This document shows, one piece after another, positions 9,811 through 18,527 of a stretch of 63,917 nt of DNA; position 1 is the stretch's first letter; every line of letters begins with the position of its first letter. This DNA is from Methanomassiliicoccaceae archaeon (GTDB taxonomy: Archaea; Thermoplasmatota; Thermoplasmata; Methanomassiliicoccales; Methanomethylophilaceae). The position numbers and the translations under genes are program-made. The DNA lies in assembly GCA_031285205.1 (NCBI GenBank), contig JAITWO010000006.1, positions 1 to 63,917 on the forward strand, given 5' to 3'. A model generated the notes under the pieces. That model was not told where the DNA came from. It saw only the letters and a program-made list of their open reading frames with translations, and made no database searches.

Positions 9811-10839
9811 TCACGGCACGAAGAACAGCGTGTCATCGACATCCACGATATCAACGGATTCTCCTATCTCCGCATCCTCGGGAATTTTTATGTCAACTGT
9901 GGAATAATTCACCGGATGGAGCACCTGTATCTCCTCTTTGGACCTGCTGACGACGGTCGCCTTCCTGAACTCACCGTACGCTGTATGTACTCTGAGAGAG
10001 GACATCTGCGTCCTCCTTATCGACATCGTATGAAAATCTCCCAGCCTCACCAGCTTCCCGTTGTCCTTGCTTATCCCTGCCAGTTTGTATGCCCTCCCCT
10101 CATACATAACGATGTCATTAAGATGGTACTCGGGCATCCTCACCAGGAACGTCGTTCTGTACATATCCGCGCCGTCCTCTGTCTTGCCGACCAGTTTCGA
10201 CGACTCTTTCATCTCCGCCCCGTAGTGGTCTGAGAGCTCCTTCGCAAGCGCCTTCCCCAGCGAATTTGACGAAAGGAGCATGTCCACCCCTCCCGGGACC
10301 TCTTCCACCTTCGTCAGGAATATCTGGCGGTTCAGGGAGGACATGCTCTCTATCCTGTTCCTGACATGACGGACCGCTTCGTCCCTAAGGTCGGTTGGCA
10401 GTTCTTTCGTCCCGCTCCTTACCTGCAGTGTTGACTCATAATAGTTCCCGAGCTGCCTTGAGCACTTCTGGCACACATTGTTCTTTATGCGGACGAGGGT
10501 CTCCGCCTCCGCCGTTACGATGCGGCCTCCCAACTCTCCCTGCGCATCCACCTTCACCAGGAAGTTACGCGGGTCCTGTGTGACCGCGAGTGCCCCTGCG
10601 CTCATTATGTGAAGCCCGCTTATCGCGGTCAGCGCGTCCAGGGCGGCATCCTCTATCGCCCTGTGCTGCTCCTTTTTGGACCACTGACTGCCTCCTGACC
10701 TGAATTCTTCGCATGATGCGCATCTTTCCAGGTCCACATGATGCGGCAACGCTATCAGTTCTTTCCCGTTGAGGAAACAGGATATACATAGGCCGTCGAA
10801 CGTTTCCCCTTCGTTGCCGCATTTGACGCAGAACATCAC
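9811..10839 (-). CDS. nmd3: NMD3-like ribosome biogenesis protein
   Basis: 342 residues. The N-terminus carries paired zinc-binding motifs: C4-x2-C7, C18-x2-C21 and C40-x2-C43, followed near residue 118 by CQKC, the layout of the NMD3 family. Eukaryotic NMD3 is the 60S export adaptor; archaeal homologues are presumed to act in late large-subunit maturation. The ATG overlaps the stop of the DUF424 gene upstream (ATGA), and DUF424 overlaps MCM the same way, so the three are cotranscribed. A second ATG directly follows the first. Confidence 0.9.
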   Translation of the reverse strand: MMFCVKCGNEGETFDGLCISCFLNGKELIALPHHVDLERCASCEEFRSGGSQWSKKEQHRAIEDAALDALTAISGLHIMSAGALAVTQDPRNFLVKVDAQGELGGRIVTAEAETLVRIKNNVCQKCSRQLGNYYESTLQVRSGTKELPTDLRDEAVRHVRNRIESMSSLNRQIFLTKVEEVPGGVDMLLSSNSLGKALAKELSDHYGAEMKESSKLVGKTEDGADMYRTTFLVRMPEYHLNDIVMYEGRAYKLAGISKDNGKLVRLGDFHTMSIRRTQMSSLRVHTAYGEFRKATVVSRSKEEIQVLHPVNYSTVDIKIPEDAEIGESVDIVDVDDTLFFVP

Positions 10840-11135
10840 ATTATCACGGCCTGTGCATGCTTCACTCCGCCTATCGTCACGACGGCATCCTCTGACACGT
10901 ATCCCATGCGCTGTGCTGCGCTGACGGTGCGCTCGCCGACGAGGTTCATTATTGTGACGTTCTTCATGCGCTCCGCGAGCGTCTCTTCGGAAATGTCCTC
11001 TCCCTTGTAGAATGCCTCCGAGACCTTCAGTCTCATAACGCCGTCCCTGAACTCCTTCCCTAAAAGTTCATGGTCGCATGCCGCCAGGATCCTTTCCGTG
11101 CCGCGAGTGTGTATCTTTACAGAGATCATGATCAC
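10836..11135 (-). CDS. DUF424 family protein
   Basis: 99 residues matching the archaeal DUF424 family by length and by the pattern LLGKEFRDGVMRLKVSEAFYKG followed by a conserved hydrophobic C-terminal half (MNLVGERTVSAA, VVTIGGVKHAQAV). Biochemical role unknown; the family usually sits next to information-processing genes. Coupled by 4-bp overlaps both to MCM upstream and to NMD3 downstream. Confidence 0.82.
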   Translation of the reverse strand: MIMISVKIHTRGTERILAACDHELLGKEFRDGVMRLKVSEAFYKGEDISEETLAERMKNVTIMNLVGERTVSAAQRMGYVSEDAVVTIGGVKHAQAVIM

Positions 11136-13708
11136 GCTATCCTGTATTCATCCAGTGACGGCTGGTAGACCTCACCGGCGTTCTGCAGCTTCTCAAGCAC
11201 ACGGTATACCTCCCGTTCCTCCACCTGGCCGACCAGTTTCGATACAAGTTCGCCCTTCTTGATGGCCATCCCCGTCTCGTTGTGGTATTGGCGTATCGCT
11301 TCCGTGACGATCTCCATCTCATTCCTCGTTCTGGCCGATGTTCCGGTCGCTGTTATGTCTATGTCCCATTCGGTGCTGCCGTCCCTTCCGATGACCTTGT
11401 CCAGGAAGTAATGGATTATCCTTATCGAGCGGTCCGCGTCCTCTTCCGTGACGATGTTGCTCAGCCTTGCTCTTGCCGATGCTTCCGACAGACGGACGTA
11501 TGCCTCCAGCTGTCTCGCCGTTATCGGAACGGATTTGCTCTTCTCCCCGCCTTTCAGTCTTATGCTCAGGTAATTCCTGCTTATCTTCTCCACCGCTTTA
11601 TCGGACATCACCGGTATTATGCGCTTTGAGTATGCGACATACTTCCTCAGGATGTCCACTTCGTACTCCGGTCTTATGGACACCGTCTCGCTCATTATCC
11701 TGTCGCTCAGTTCCTCATTGCCGGCGACCCTGCCTCCTTTCCTTACCTGGCCCCTGCGGTGTACCTTGAGGATATGACTTGTTATCTTCTCGTCAATCTC
11801 CTTTTTTGGTTTGTCCTTGAGCGTGAAGATCATATCAAAACGTGAGATCAGCGCCGGCGGCAGGTTTATCTGATCGCCGAGGTCGCCGTCATCGAACCTT
11901 CCGCGCTTTGGGTTTGCGGCCGCCAATAAGGAGCATCTGCATTGCAGCGTCGCCGTTATCCCCGCCTTTGCGACGGATATCCTCTGTGATTCCATCGCCT
12001 CATGCAATGATGACGTATCCTGTTCGCTCATCTTGTCCAGCTCGTCCACGCACGCCAATCCTTTGTCCGCAAGTACCAGCGCCCCTGCCTCCAGGGTCCA
12101 TCGTCCGTCACTGAAATCATCTTTCACGGCTGCGGCGGTGTTGTGCACCGCGAAACCGTTCCCCAGGAACGAATGCGCCGGATCCACCGTCAGGTCGTAC
12201 ACATATTCGGGCAGGTTCCCGGTGATCCTGCTCACCTTTCTTATCTCGACCGCCTTCGGCTTCATTTTATCCTTATGTGTGACCAGCACCAGCGTTCCGG
12301 GAAGGATCTTCGATGCTTCCGTCCAATCGTACGTCATGCCGTCCCGTGCCATTATCTTTGTTTCCGGCGTGAGGATCAGGCCACCATCATTTTCTGTTAT
12401 TAGTTCCACAAGAAACGGAGGGGTCCTTATCCTCCACACGAATGACACCGGCAACCCTTTCGGGTGGCCGTTGTCTGTTATCGATATCACCTTGCCGTCC
12501 GATACGGCCTGTCTCCATATCCCTTCCCTGTACTCTTCGGGAGAGGTCATCCTTTTTTCGACGAATTCATTTATCGTCACGTCACCGGAGTCGGTGAACA
12601 ATATCGTGTCACCGTGAACGCACAATCCGGCGGCGGAGGCGGATTTGCCGGACGCATAGATGCCTCTCGGGGCGAGCATGCTCATGTACCTGAGAAGCTG
12701 CGACTTCGCCACGCCGGGATCACCGATCAGTAAAATATGGATGTCCCCTCTTATCGTGGTCCCGTCGTCCAACACCTTGGGCGTCCCGCCGAACAGTTGC
12801 AGCGCGATCGCCTCCTTTTCTGTTTCCAGACCGTATATGGTCGGCGATATCGATCTGACGATCTTCTCAAAGAGATCCGGGTCCGCGGACATCTCCTTTA
12901 TCTTTTCCACGTCCTCTTCAGTTATCAGGATCTCATCGTACTCGTGCTGCTCGAATTCTATCGAATTGACCTCGATATATGTTTCGAAAACGGATGATTC
13001 GTCCCTGTCGCCTTTCTGCACCGGCCTCACTATCCCGTTGAGTATCACCCTGTTCCCGGGAAAAACAACGCCAGCGATATCATCATCCAGGTATCCTATC
13101 AGTCTTTCCGGCTGTGCGCCTCCCCTTAATCCCTCCGGGGATTCCTGGATCTCCACCATCTGCGTGTCCACGTAGATGCTCCTTTCATCCTGCAGTATGA
13201 ATTGCGCGTTCGCTTTGTTGCAGCTTCCTTCCGGGCTTATGCACATCGATGGCTTTCTGATGCGCATCCTGTGCTGGTCCACCCATTGTTCTGCGTCACA
13301 TCTGGTGCATTTGAACAGCGCTTTTATCATCCTCGGCTTGACAGGCGATGCCTTTCTCACGAGTCCTTCGATGGCTACGAACTTGCGGAGATGCGGCTGC
13401 CTTATCGCCCTGATCTCCACTCTGTTGTCCCTCGGAAGCTCATTTATCCGTAGATTCACATCCCCGTTACCGTCCCATGTGGGAGGCATAAGTTCCTTTA
13501 TCTTCTTCCTCCCGAGGTCCAGGCACCTGTCCGGGTGGTCCATAATGAACATCGCCATGTCCGGATTGTATTCATCGATGTCCTTGTATGAGACGAATAT
13601 GCTCCTTTTGGCCGGGAAGCTGTCCGCTATCTCTGTTATCTTCAGATGATATTTCCTTGTCAGGATGTCCTCCCACCCTGCGGATATCTCCTCGTTCTTG
13701 AAGTTCAT
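11132..13708 (-). CDS. mcm: Replicative helicase MCM, interrupted by an intein
   Basis: 858 codons, of which about 697 are host protein after splicing. The N-terminal zinc site is C134-x2-C137 with C156 and C163. Walker A is GDPGVAKS (329-336); after the intein come Walker B LACVDELDKM, the SRFD arginine-finger region and a C-terminal winged helix. The intein lies between GKSASAAGL and TAAAVKDDFS, a well-known insertion point in the MCM ATPase core. MCM unwinds parental DNA at the fork with Cdc6 and primase, both encoded within 20 kb. A small winged-helix gene lies 45 bp upstream on the same strand. Confidence 0.95.
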   Translation of the reverse strand: MNFKNEEISAGWEDILTRKYHLKITEIADSFPAKRSIFVSYKDIDEYNPDMAMFIMDHPDRCLDLGRKKIKELMPPTWDGNGDVNLRINELPRDNRVEIRAIRQPHLRKFVAIEGLVRKASPVKPRMIKALFKCTRCDAEQWVDQHRMRIRKPSMCISPEGSCNKANAQFILQDERSIYVDTQMVEIQESPEGLRGGAQPERLIGYLDDDIAGVVFPGNRVILNGIVRPVQKGDRDESSVFETYIEVNSIEFEQHEYDEILITEEDVEKIKEMSADPDLFEKIVRSISPTIYGLETEKEAIALQLFGGTPKVLDDGTTIRGDIHILLIGDPGVAKSQLLRYMSMLAPRGIYASGKSASAAGLCVHGDTILFTDSGDVTINEFVEKRMTSPEEYREGIWRQAVSDGKVISITDNGHPKGLPVSFVWRIRTPPFLVELITENDGGLILTPETKIMARDGMTYDWTEASKILPGTLVLVTHKDKMKPKAVEIRKVSRITGNLPEYVYDLTVDPAHSFLGNGFAVHNTAAAVKDDFSDGRWTLEAGALVLADKGLACVDELDKMSEQDTSSLHEAMESQRISVAKAGITATLQCRCSLLAAANPKRGRFDDGDLGDQINLPPALISRFDMIFTLKDKPKKEIDEKITSHILKVHRRGQVRKGGRVAGNEELSDRIMSETVSIRPEYEVDILRKYVAYSKRIIPVMSDKAVEKISRNYLSIRLKGGEKSKSVPITARQLEAYVRLSEASARARLSNIVTEEDADRSIRIIHYFLDKVIGRDGSTEWDIDITATGTSARTRNEMEIVTEAIRQYHNETGMAIKKGELVSKLVGQVEEREVYRVLEKLQNAGEVYQPSLDEYRIA
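12140..12622 (-). other. Mini-intein in MCM (161 residues, no homing endonuclease)
   Basis: Residues 363-523 of the precursor. Block A is CVHGDTILFTDSG with the nucleophilic Cys1; block F is EYVYDLTVDPAHSFLGNG; block G is FAVHN with Thr524 as the +1 nucleophile. Length and lack of LAGLIDADG motifs mark it as a minimal splicing element. In block B the usual TxxH reads TPET, so the conserved histidine is replaced by threonine. Splicing competence is inferred from the intact Cys1, penultimate His, Asn and Thr+1. Confidence 0.92.
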
Positions 13709-13753
13709 GTCGCCCCCCGCTATACAGGCTCGGCAGATATTTGAATTGAACGC

Positions 13754-13996
13754 TCACATTATTTTGGATAGGTCCGATGACCTGCATTCATCATCGACCC
13801 ACCATACCCATCCGCTCCGTTCAATAGATACCTCCCCCTTGACAAAGCCGGCCTGCTTCAGTTTCGTGAGCGTCTTGGCAAAGTCGTCCGGGCATCTGTA
13901 ATTGAACTGCTCCTCCAGGCGGTCCTCTATCTCCTTCGTCGTCAGACGGTCCGTGCCGAACACCAGCCAAACGACGCGTATGATGTCTCCGAGCAT
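13754..13996 (-). CDS. Small winged-helix-like protein upstream of MCM
   Basis: 80 residues. The pattern TTKEIEDRLEEQF, then DDFAKTLTKLKQAGFVKGEV and a W-rich wing (SGWVWWVDDE), suggests a winged-helix DNA-binding fold. It precedes MCM by 45 bp on the same strand, so it may be cotranscribed or act on replication genes. I do not recognise a named family. Confidence 0.65.
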   Translation of the reverse strand: MLGDIIRVVWLVFGTDRLTTKEIEDRLEEQFNYRCPDDFAKTLTKLKQAGFVKGEVSIERSGWVWWVDDECRSSDLSKIM

Positions 13997-14279
13997 AGCG
14001 ACGGTGTTACGTATGCATGCAATAAAAAGCTTTCATAACACCGATGTGTCCATTGTGCGCCCGTGCTTCGCCGAAGCGCCTGCGGATGTGTGTGCTGTTG
14101 TGCGTATTCCCTATTAAAATGCAGTGAAAGTGTCGGTCGCGATCGTTACGTCCCCGCGCAGTGGCGAGGACAGAATAACGACACACCTCCCGCTGTATGC
14201 TATGCAGAAACTGCTCGGTCATGTAAAGGAACGGTTGGCGATGCGGTCTGATCAGCATTGACCGGAGAATATCCGACCA

Positions 14280-14792
14280 TCATTTTCTGAGCGCTTCCGT
14301 GTATTCTTTCTGTATCCTTACAACGTCGGCGCTGTCCTTTGCGTTCGAGTATTCGGATAACATCTCTCCGTTTATCCTCAGGAACTCCGGGCCCCAGTTG
14401 AACCTTTCGATTATTCGGTCCGCCTGCTCACGCTCTCCGAGTATGATCAGTGCCGCTGTTACCGCCTCTGCGCTGTTCAGTTCCATCGGTCTGCCCCAGT
14501 TCACGGGGTTCGATGCTATCAGGTACGGAAGTGCGCGTTCGTTCATCCCTTTCGGCCTGGGGAACTCATCTATGTTCGTCCACGTCATGTCCATCACGAC
14601 AAGCGCCTTCTTTTCCGCATACACCCGATCCGCCGGCGATAGGGCGGTCTCAGAGAACGGCGAAAGGATGACGGAGCCTTTCGGGACCGATGATATGCTG
14701 ACATCTTTAGCAAGACCGAACTTCATCATCCTCTTCGCTGTGCATTTTTTCGGATCGCACTGACATTCGTCGTGAACAAGCACCCTGATCAT
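14280..14792 (-). CDS. tsr3: Tsr3-like 16S rRNA aminocarboxypropyltransferase (DUF367)
   Basis: 170 residues. HDECQCDPKKCTAKRMMKFG at the N-terminus, VILSPFSETALSPADR, and LPYLIASNPVNWGRPMELNSAEAV are signatures of the Tsr3/DUF367 family. Tsr3 transfers the aminocarboxypropyl group of S-adenosylmethionine to a hypermodified small-subunit rRNA uridine; in archaea the same modification enzyme works on 16S rRNA. Its start overlaps the stop of the phosphatase-like gene by ATGA, so the two form an operon. Confidence 0.9.
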   Translation of the reverse strand: MIRVLVHDECQCDPKKCTAKRMMKFGLAKDVSISSVPKGSVILSPFSETALSPADRVYAEKKALVVMDMTWTNIDEFPRPKGMNERALPYLIASNPVNWGRPMELNSAEAVTAALIILGEREQADRIIERFNWGPEFLRINGEMLSEYSNAKDSADVVRIQKEYTEALRK

Positions 14793-15280
14793 CTGATGGC
14801 CAGCTTTTCTAAGTTATCGGGTGAGGAGAATGTTTCTTTCACCCATTCCCTTACCCTGTTCATCAGATCGACATAGCAGTCATAAAGCTCTTTATCGTCT
14901 GTAGCTTTGAAGTCGCCCCTTTTACCGAGATCCTTCAGGATCTGCTTCCCTTTGAAGGGTAATATCTCATGCACCCTGTCGTACGTCTCCTTCTGCAGGA
15001 AGACGACATAATCGAACGGTATCATCGTGTATGCGTTGAAATCCTTTGAGACGGCCGTGCTCCTTATGTCATAGCCGTTCTGGTACATCACCGACACCAG
15101 TTCACAGTCGACGTAATCGTTCTTGGGCCCGGCGCTCCTTACCTCGTATATATCATTGTAAAGATCTTTGAGAAAATATTCGGCTATCTGCGACTGAAGG
15201 TCGTTCGTCTCATCCACGAACAATATGGCGACCTTGTTCCTGTCCGGCTTCTCGATTATCTTCTTCCTTCCCCACGCCAT
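14789..15280 (-). CDS. Degenerate low-molecular-weight phosphatase-like protein
   Basis: 163 residues. The opening VAILFVDETNDLQSQIAEYFL followed by YEVRSAGP follows the LMW tyrosine phosphatase/arsenate reductase fold, but the P-loop Cys (family CxGNxCRS) is Asp23 and the phosphate-binding Arg is Gln29. No canonical DP acid loop is seen near the end. It is therefore probably not a phosphatase or arsenate reductase; a binding or scaffold role is possible. It is the first gene of an operon with tsr3. Confidence 0.65.
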   Translation of the reverse strand: MAWGRKKIIEKPDRNKVAILFVDETNDLQSQIAEYFLKDLYNDIYEVRSAGPKNDYVDCELVSVMYQNGYDIRSTAVSKDFNAYTMIPFDYVVFLQKETYDRVHEILPFKGKQILKDLGKRGDFKATDDKELYDCYVDLMNRVREWVKETFSSPDNLEKLAIR

Positions 15281-15558
15281 TGTATCATACGGTCATCATT
15301 CACAAAGGTTAAACGTTTTGTCGGAAGAACTGAAGTGTCCTGCAAATGATTATTATGCCGCATCGCGATGGGCGTATGCCACGATGATGATCGTTATCGA
15401 GCTGATCGTGATGATAGACGGGCGAGCTGAGTGGCCTTTTCTCCGATTTATCGGATATGCGATACGTTCTCCGGACGGATGTTCACACGACCGATTTATC
15501 GCCCAAGATCGTCTTTTCCCTGGAAAAGATTTTTGATTGATATCGTTATTGACATCAT

Positions 15559-16851
15559 ATGCAACCCGTACTGCAGATCGCCTTGGATCTTATGCATCTG
15601 AAGAGAGCCGTTGAGATAGCTCACGAATCCGTCGACGGAGGGGCGGATTGGATCGAGGTCGGAACGCCGCTGATAAAAAGCGAGGGAGCGGAAGCGATAA
15701 GGACGCTGAGGCGTGAGTTCCCGGGAAGGAAACTGATCGCCGACACCAAAACAATGGATGTCGGGTCGTTCGAGGTCGAGATAGTTGCGAAGGCGGGTGC
15801 GGACATCATCACGGTGATGGGGCTCGCCGATGACTCGACGGTATCGGAGGCCGTCATGGCCGCAAGGAAGTACGGTGCGGAGGTCATGGTGGACATGCTC
15901 AATGTTCACGATATCGTTGAACGTTCGAAGACCGTCGAGAAACTGGGCGTTTCGTACATATGCCTGCATATGGGCATAGATCAGCAGATGAAAGGGAAGA
16001 AGGCACCGACGGAGATGTTAAAGGAGGTGGTATCGTCAACCGCGATCCCGGTCGCTGCCGCAGGAGGGATAACGGCGGAGACCGCCGGCAGGTATGTTGA
16101 AGCGGGTGCATCGATAGTGATCGTCGGCGGCGGGATAATCAAAACGGAGAACATCACCGATGCGGCGAAGAATGTGAAGAAGGCGATGGCCGGTTCGAAG
16201 GTGAACACGGACCTGGCAAGAAAATACGGCGAGGAGGAACTCTTCGAGGCGTTCTCGAGGGTCTCGACACCGAACATCTCGGACGCATACCACAAACAGG
16301 GGGTGATCTTCGGGCTCACCCCGCATCTCCAGCCGGGACAGAGGATGGTGGGAAGAGCGTTGACCGTGCAAACGGCCAACGGTGACTGGGCGAAGCCGGT
16401 CGAGGCGATCGACAGGGCGAAGGAGGGGGACATCATCGTCATTTCCGTGGGAGGAGGGAACGTTGCCGTGTGGGGAGAATTGGCAAGCGAGTCCGCGAAG
16501 ATCATGGGTGTGCGGGGCGTGGTGATAGATGGGGCGATACGTGACATTGATGACATAACCGCATCCGGGTTCCCGTCGTTCTCAAGATACGTCGTTCCGA
16601 ATGCCGGTGAACCGAAAGGGTACGGAGGCATCGGGATCGAGATCACCATATGCAACCAGACGGTCAGGAACGGCGATTGGATGATAGGTGACGAGAACGG
16701 CCTCATGGTGGTTCCGAAGGAGGTCGCCGTCGAGGTCGCGAACAGATCGCTTGACGTTCGGGAACGTGAGAATCGGACGCGCGAGGAGATACGCCGCGGA
16801 TCGACGTTATCGAAAGTGAACGAACTCGAGAAATGGGAACCCGTGAAATAA
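15559..16851 (+). CDS. hps: Bifunctional 3-hexulose-6-phosphate synthase / RraA-like protein
   Basis: 430 residues with two domains. Residues 1-210 are a TIM-barrel Hps of the orotidine decarboxylase superfamily (LQIALDLMHLKRAVEIA, LIADTKTMDVGSFE, AAGGITAETAG). Residues 220-430 are an RraA/dimethylmenaquinone-methyltransferase-like domain (STPNISDAYHKQG, GVRGVVIDGAIRDIDDI). This fusion is common in archaea lacking the oxidative pentose phosphate route, where Hps works in reverse to make ribulose 5-phosphate plus formaldehyde. The role of the RraA half is unsettled. The gene stands alone, with AGATTTTTGATTGATATC about 20-30 bp upstream as a possible promoter. Confidence 0.92.
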   Translation: MQPVLQIALDLMHLKRAVEIAHESVDGGADWIEVGTPLIKSEGAEAIRTLRREFPGRKLIADTKTMDVGSFEVEIVAKAGADIITVMGLADDSTVSEAVMAARKYGAEVMVDMLNVHDIVERSKTVEKLGVSYICLHMGIDQQMKGKKAPTEMLKEVVSSTAIPVAAAGGITAETAGRYVEAGASIVIVGGGIIKTENITDAAKNVKKAMAGSKVNTDLARKYGEEELFEAFSRVSTPNISDAYHKQGVIFGLTPHLQPGQRMVGRALTVQTANGDWAKPVEAIDRAKEGDIIVISVGGGNVAVWGELASESAKIMGVRGVVIDGAIRDIDDITASGFPSFSRYVVPNAGEPKGYGGIGIEITICNQTVRNGDWMIGDENGLMVVPKEVAVEVANRSLDVRERENRTREEIRRGSTLSKVNELEKWEPVK

Positions 16852-16863
16852 ATAAAAATAATA

Positions 16864-16884
16864 CGGCCGGCGGTCTGCCGGCCG
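16864..16884. terminator. Strong hairpin between convergent hps and SPFH genes
   Basis: CGGCCGGC (16864-16871) pairs perfectly with GCCGGCCG (16877-16884) over a GGTCT loop. The A-rich sequence on its left becomes a T-run on the minus strand, so it best serves the SPFH gene, but it can stop both transcripts. Confidence 0.7.
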
Positions 16885-16892
16885 CGATCGGT

Positions 16893-18035
16893 TCATTCCT
16901 GTTTGTCCGAAAACCTGTCCGACGGTTTGTCTGACTGTTTATCAGACGACTTGTCCGTTGTCCTCGTGTTCTGGGCTAGGCTGTTCGTTTCTTTCAGTTC
17001 GGCATCCATCTGCTTGTCGAGGGTGTCCATCTGCGCCCTTATATCCTCCGCCTTCGGTATCGGCCCCAGTATATCATCCGGGTCACCGATGGTGGCCTTC
17101 ATGTCCTTTATCTCCGACAGCGACCTTTCAGGGATCGTTGATGCGGTGCCCATGTATTGCGATATTCCGTCGACCAGCTTCGTCAGCTCGATGGGGAAGA
17201 AGAACTTCGATGATTCTCCCTCGCCGACCGCTTTCAGCGTTTCCATGGAGAGGACGGACATGGCTTTCGAATCGAGCGCTGCGGCTCCCACGGCCATTAT
17301 GCGCAGCCTCTGCGCGTCACCCTGTCCTTCCAGTATGACCGCCAGCCTCTTACCTTCGGCCTCGAGTATCATCGACTGCCTGAGGCCCTCTGCCTCAAGT
17401 ATCCTGGACTTCTTCTTTCCTTCCGCCTCGAGGATCGCCGCCCTCTTGAGACCGTCCGCCTGAAGTATTGCGGCACGCCTCTTCCTTTCGGATGAGGTCT
17501 GCTCCTCCATCGCCTCCTTGACCTTCTTTGCCGGGTCAAGCTCACGGATCTCAACGGCTTCCACTTTAACTCCCCATTTGTCGGTGCTCTCATCGAGTAT
17601 GTCCCTCAGCTGGATGTTTATCCTTTCCCTGCTGGAAAGGATGTCATCGAGGTCCATCTCGCCGATCACCGAACGAAGCGTCGTCTGCGCCAGATACACG
17701 GTGGCCATCCTGTAATCGGTGACCTCAAAGAACGCGTTCTTCGGGTCCGTCACTTTGATGTATATTATCGCATCGACGTTCACCGGCGAGTTGTCCTTCG
17801 TTATGACCTCCTGGCTTGGAACATCGAGCACCTGGGTACGTAGGTCCAGTTTCACGACGGTGTTTATCAGTGGGCAGACGAAGTTCAGCCCCTGATTGAG
17901 CACCCTTATGTACTTGCCGAGGCGCATGTATATCGCCTGTTCGTAGGGTTTCACTATCTTTACCCCGCTGACCACCGACACAAGCACTCCGGCTATGACG
18001 ATGAACCCGAGGACCATCAGCAATTCGGTTTCCAT
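16893..18035 (-). CDS. SPFH/band 7 (stomatin-like) membrane protein
   Basis: 380 residues. An N-terminal membrane helix (about 5-24) precedes the band 7 domain (VKPYEQAIYMRLGKYIRVL, DVPSQEVITKDNSPVNVDAI, VYLAQTTLRSVIGEMDLDDI). A coiled-coil region follows with repeated RAAILQAEG-type heptads (EAEGKKKSRILEAEGLRQ). The tail is low-complexity with repeated SDK/SDR units (DKSSDKQSDKPSDRFSDKQE). Stomatins form membrane rings that organise proteases. The next two genes on the same strand, NfeD and HtpX, are the classical partners. Confidence 0.92.
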   Translation of the reverse strand: METELLMVLGFIVIAGVLVSVVSGVKIVKPYEQAIYMRLGKYIRVLNQGLNFVCPLINTVVKLDLRTQVLDVPSQEVITKDNSPVNVDAIIYIKVTDPKNAFFEVTDYRMATVYLAQTTLRSVIGEMDLDDILSSRERINIQLRDILDESTDKWGVKVEAVEIRELDPAKKVKEAMEEQTSSERKRRAAILQADGLKRAAILEAEGKKKSRILEAEGLRQSMILEAEGKRLAVILEGQGDAQRLRIMAVGAAALDSKAMSVLSMETLKAVGEGESSKFFFPIELTKLVDGISQYMGTASTIPERSLSEIKDMKATIGDPDDILGPIPKAEDIRAQMDTLDKQMDAELKETNSLAQNTRTTDKSSDKQSDKPSDRFSDKQE

Positions 18036-18059
18036 TTCTCTCTCATCTCCTTGTCCTTT

Positions 18060-18524
18060 TTATCGTTGGTTCCTGCGGACCACCTTCACGTGCACGCCTT
18101 GGCTTTCCGCAACCGTTATTTCCGTGCCGACCTCTATCGGCTCCGAGGATGTGGCACTCCAGGTGTCCGAATCTATCCTTACTTTTCCGGTTATGTTCTT
18201 CGGATCTGTCCTTACCGTCACTATACCGTTCTTTCCGATCAGTGTTTCACCGATCGTTGTGGTGGGCGGCTCCGGTCTTGCGAGTATCTGGTACATCTTC
18301 ACCGTGCCGAGGGTCACCGGCACTGCCACCAGGAGTGCCAACACCGGGGACCACACGGAATACAGGAAGTCCGGATATACGTACCCTATGATCCCGAGTA
18401 TCACCAGCACCGTTCCTGGGATCAGCAGGAACACTCCCGGCGAAAGCCCCTCTGTTATCAGAAATATTACGCCTATGACTATGAACACCAACGCCAGCGT
18501 CTCTGCCTCTATCATTTTTTCCAC
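18060..18524 (-). CDS. nfeD: NfeD-like membrane protein
   Basis: 154 residues: three to four transmembrane helices in the first 85 residues (LVFIVIGVIFLITEG, FLLIPGTVLVILGIIGY, VLALLVAVPVTLGTV), then an OB-fold C-terminal domain (IGKNGIVTVRTDPKNITGKVRIDSD) characteristic of short NfeD proteins. It partners the SPFH protein 24 bp downstream. Start region: GGAGTG precedes the ATG at 18524; it begins almost at the end of htpX. Confidence 0.9.
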   Translation of the reverse strand: MEKMIEAETLALVFIVIGVIFLITEGLSPGVFLLIPGTVLVILGIIGYVYPDFLYSVWSPVLALLVAVPVTLGTVKMYQILARPEPPTTTIGETLIGKNGIVTVRTDPKNITGKVRIDSDTWSATSSEPIEVGTEITVAESQGVHVKVVRRNQR

Positions 18525-18527
18525 TCC

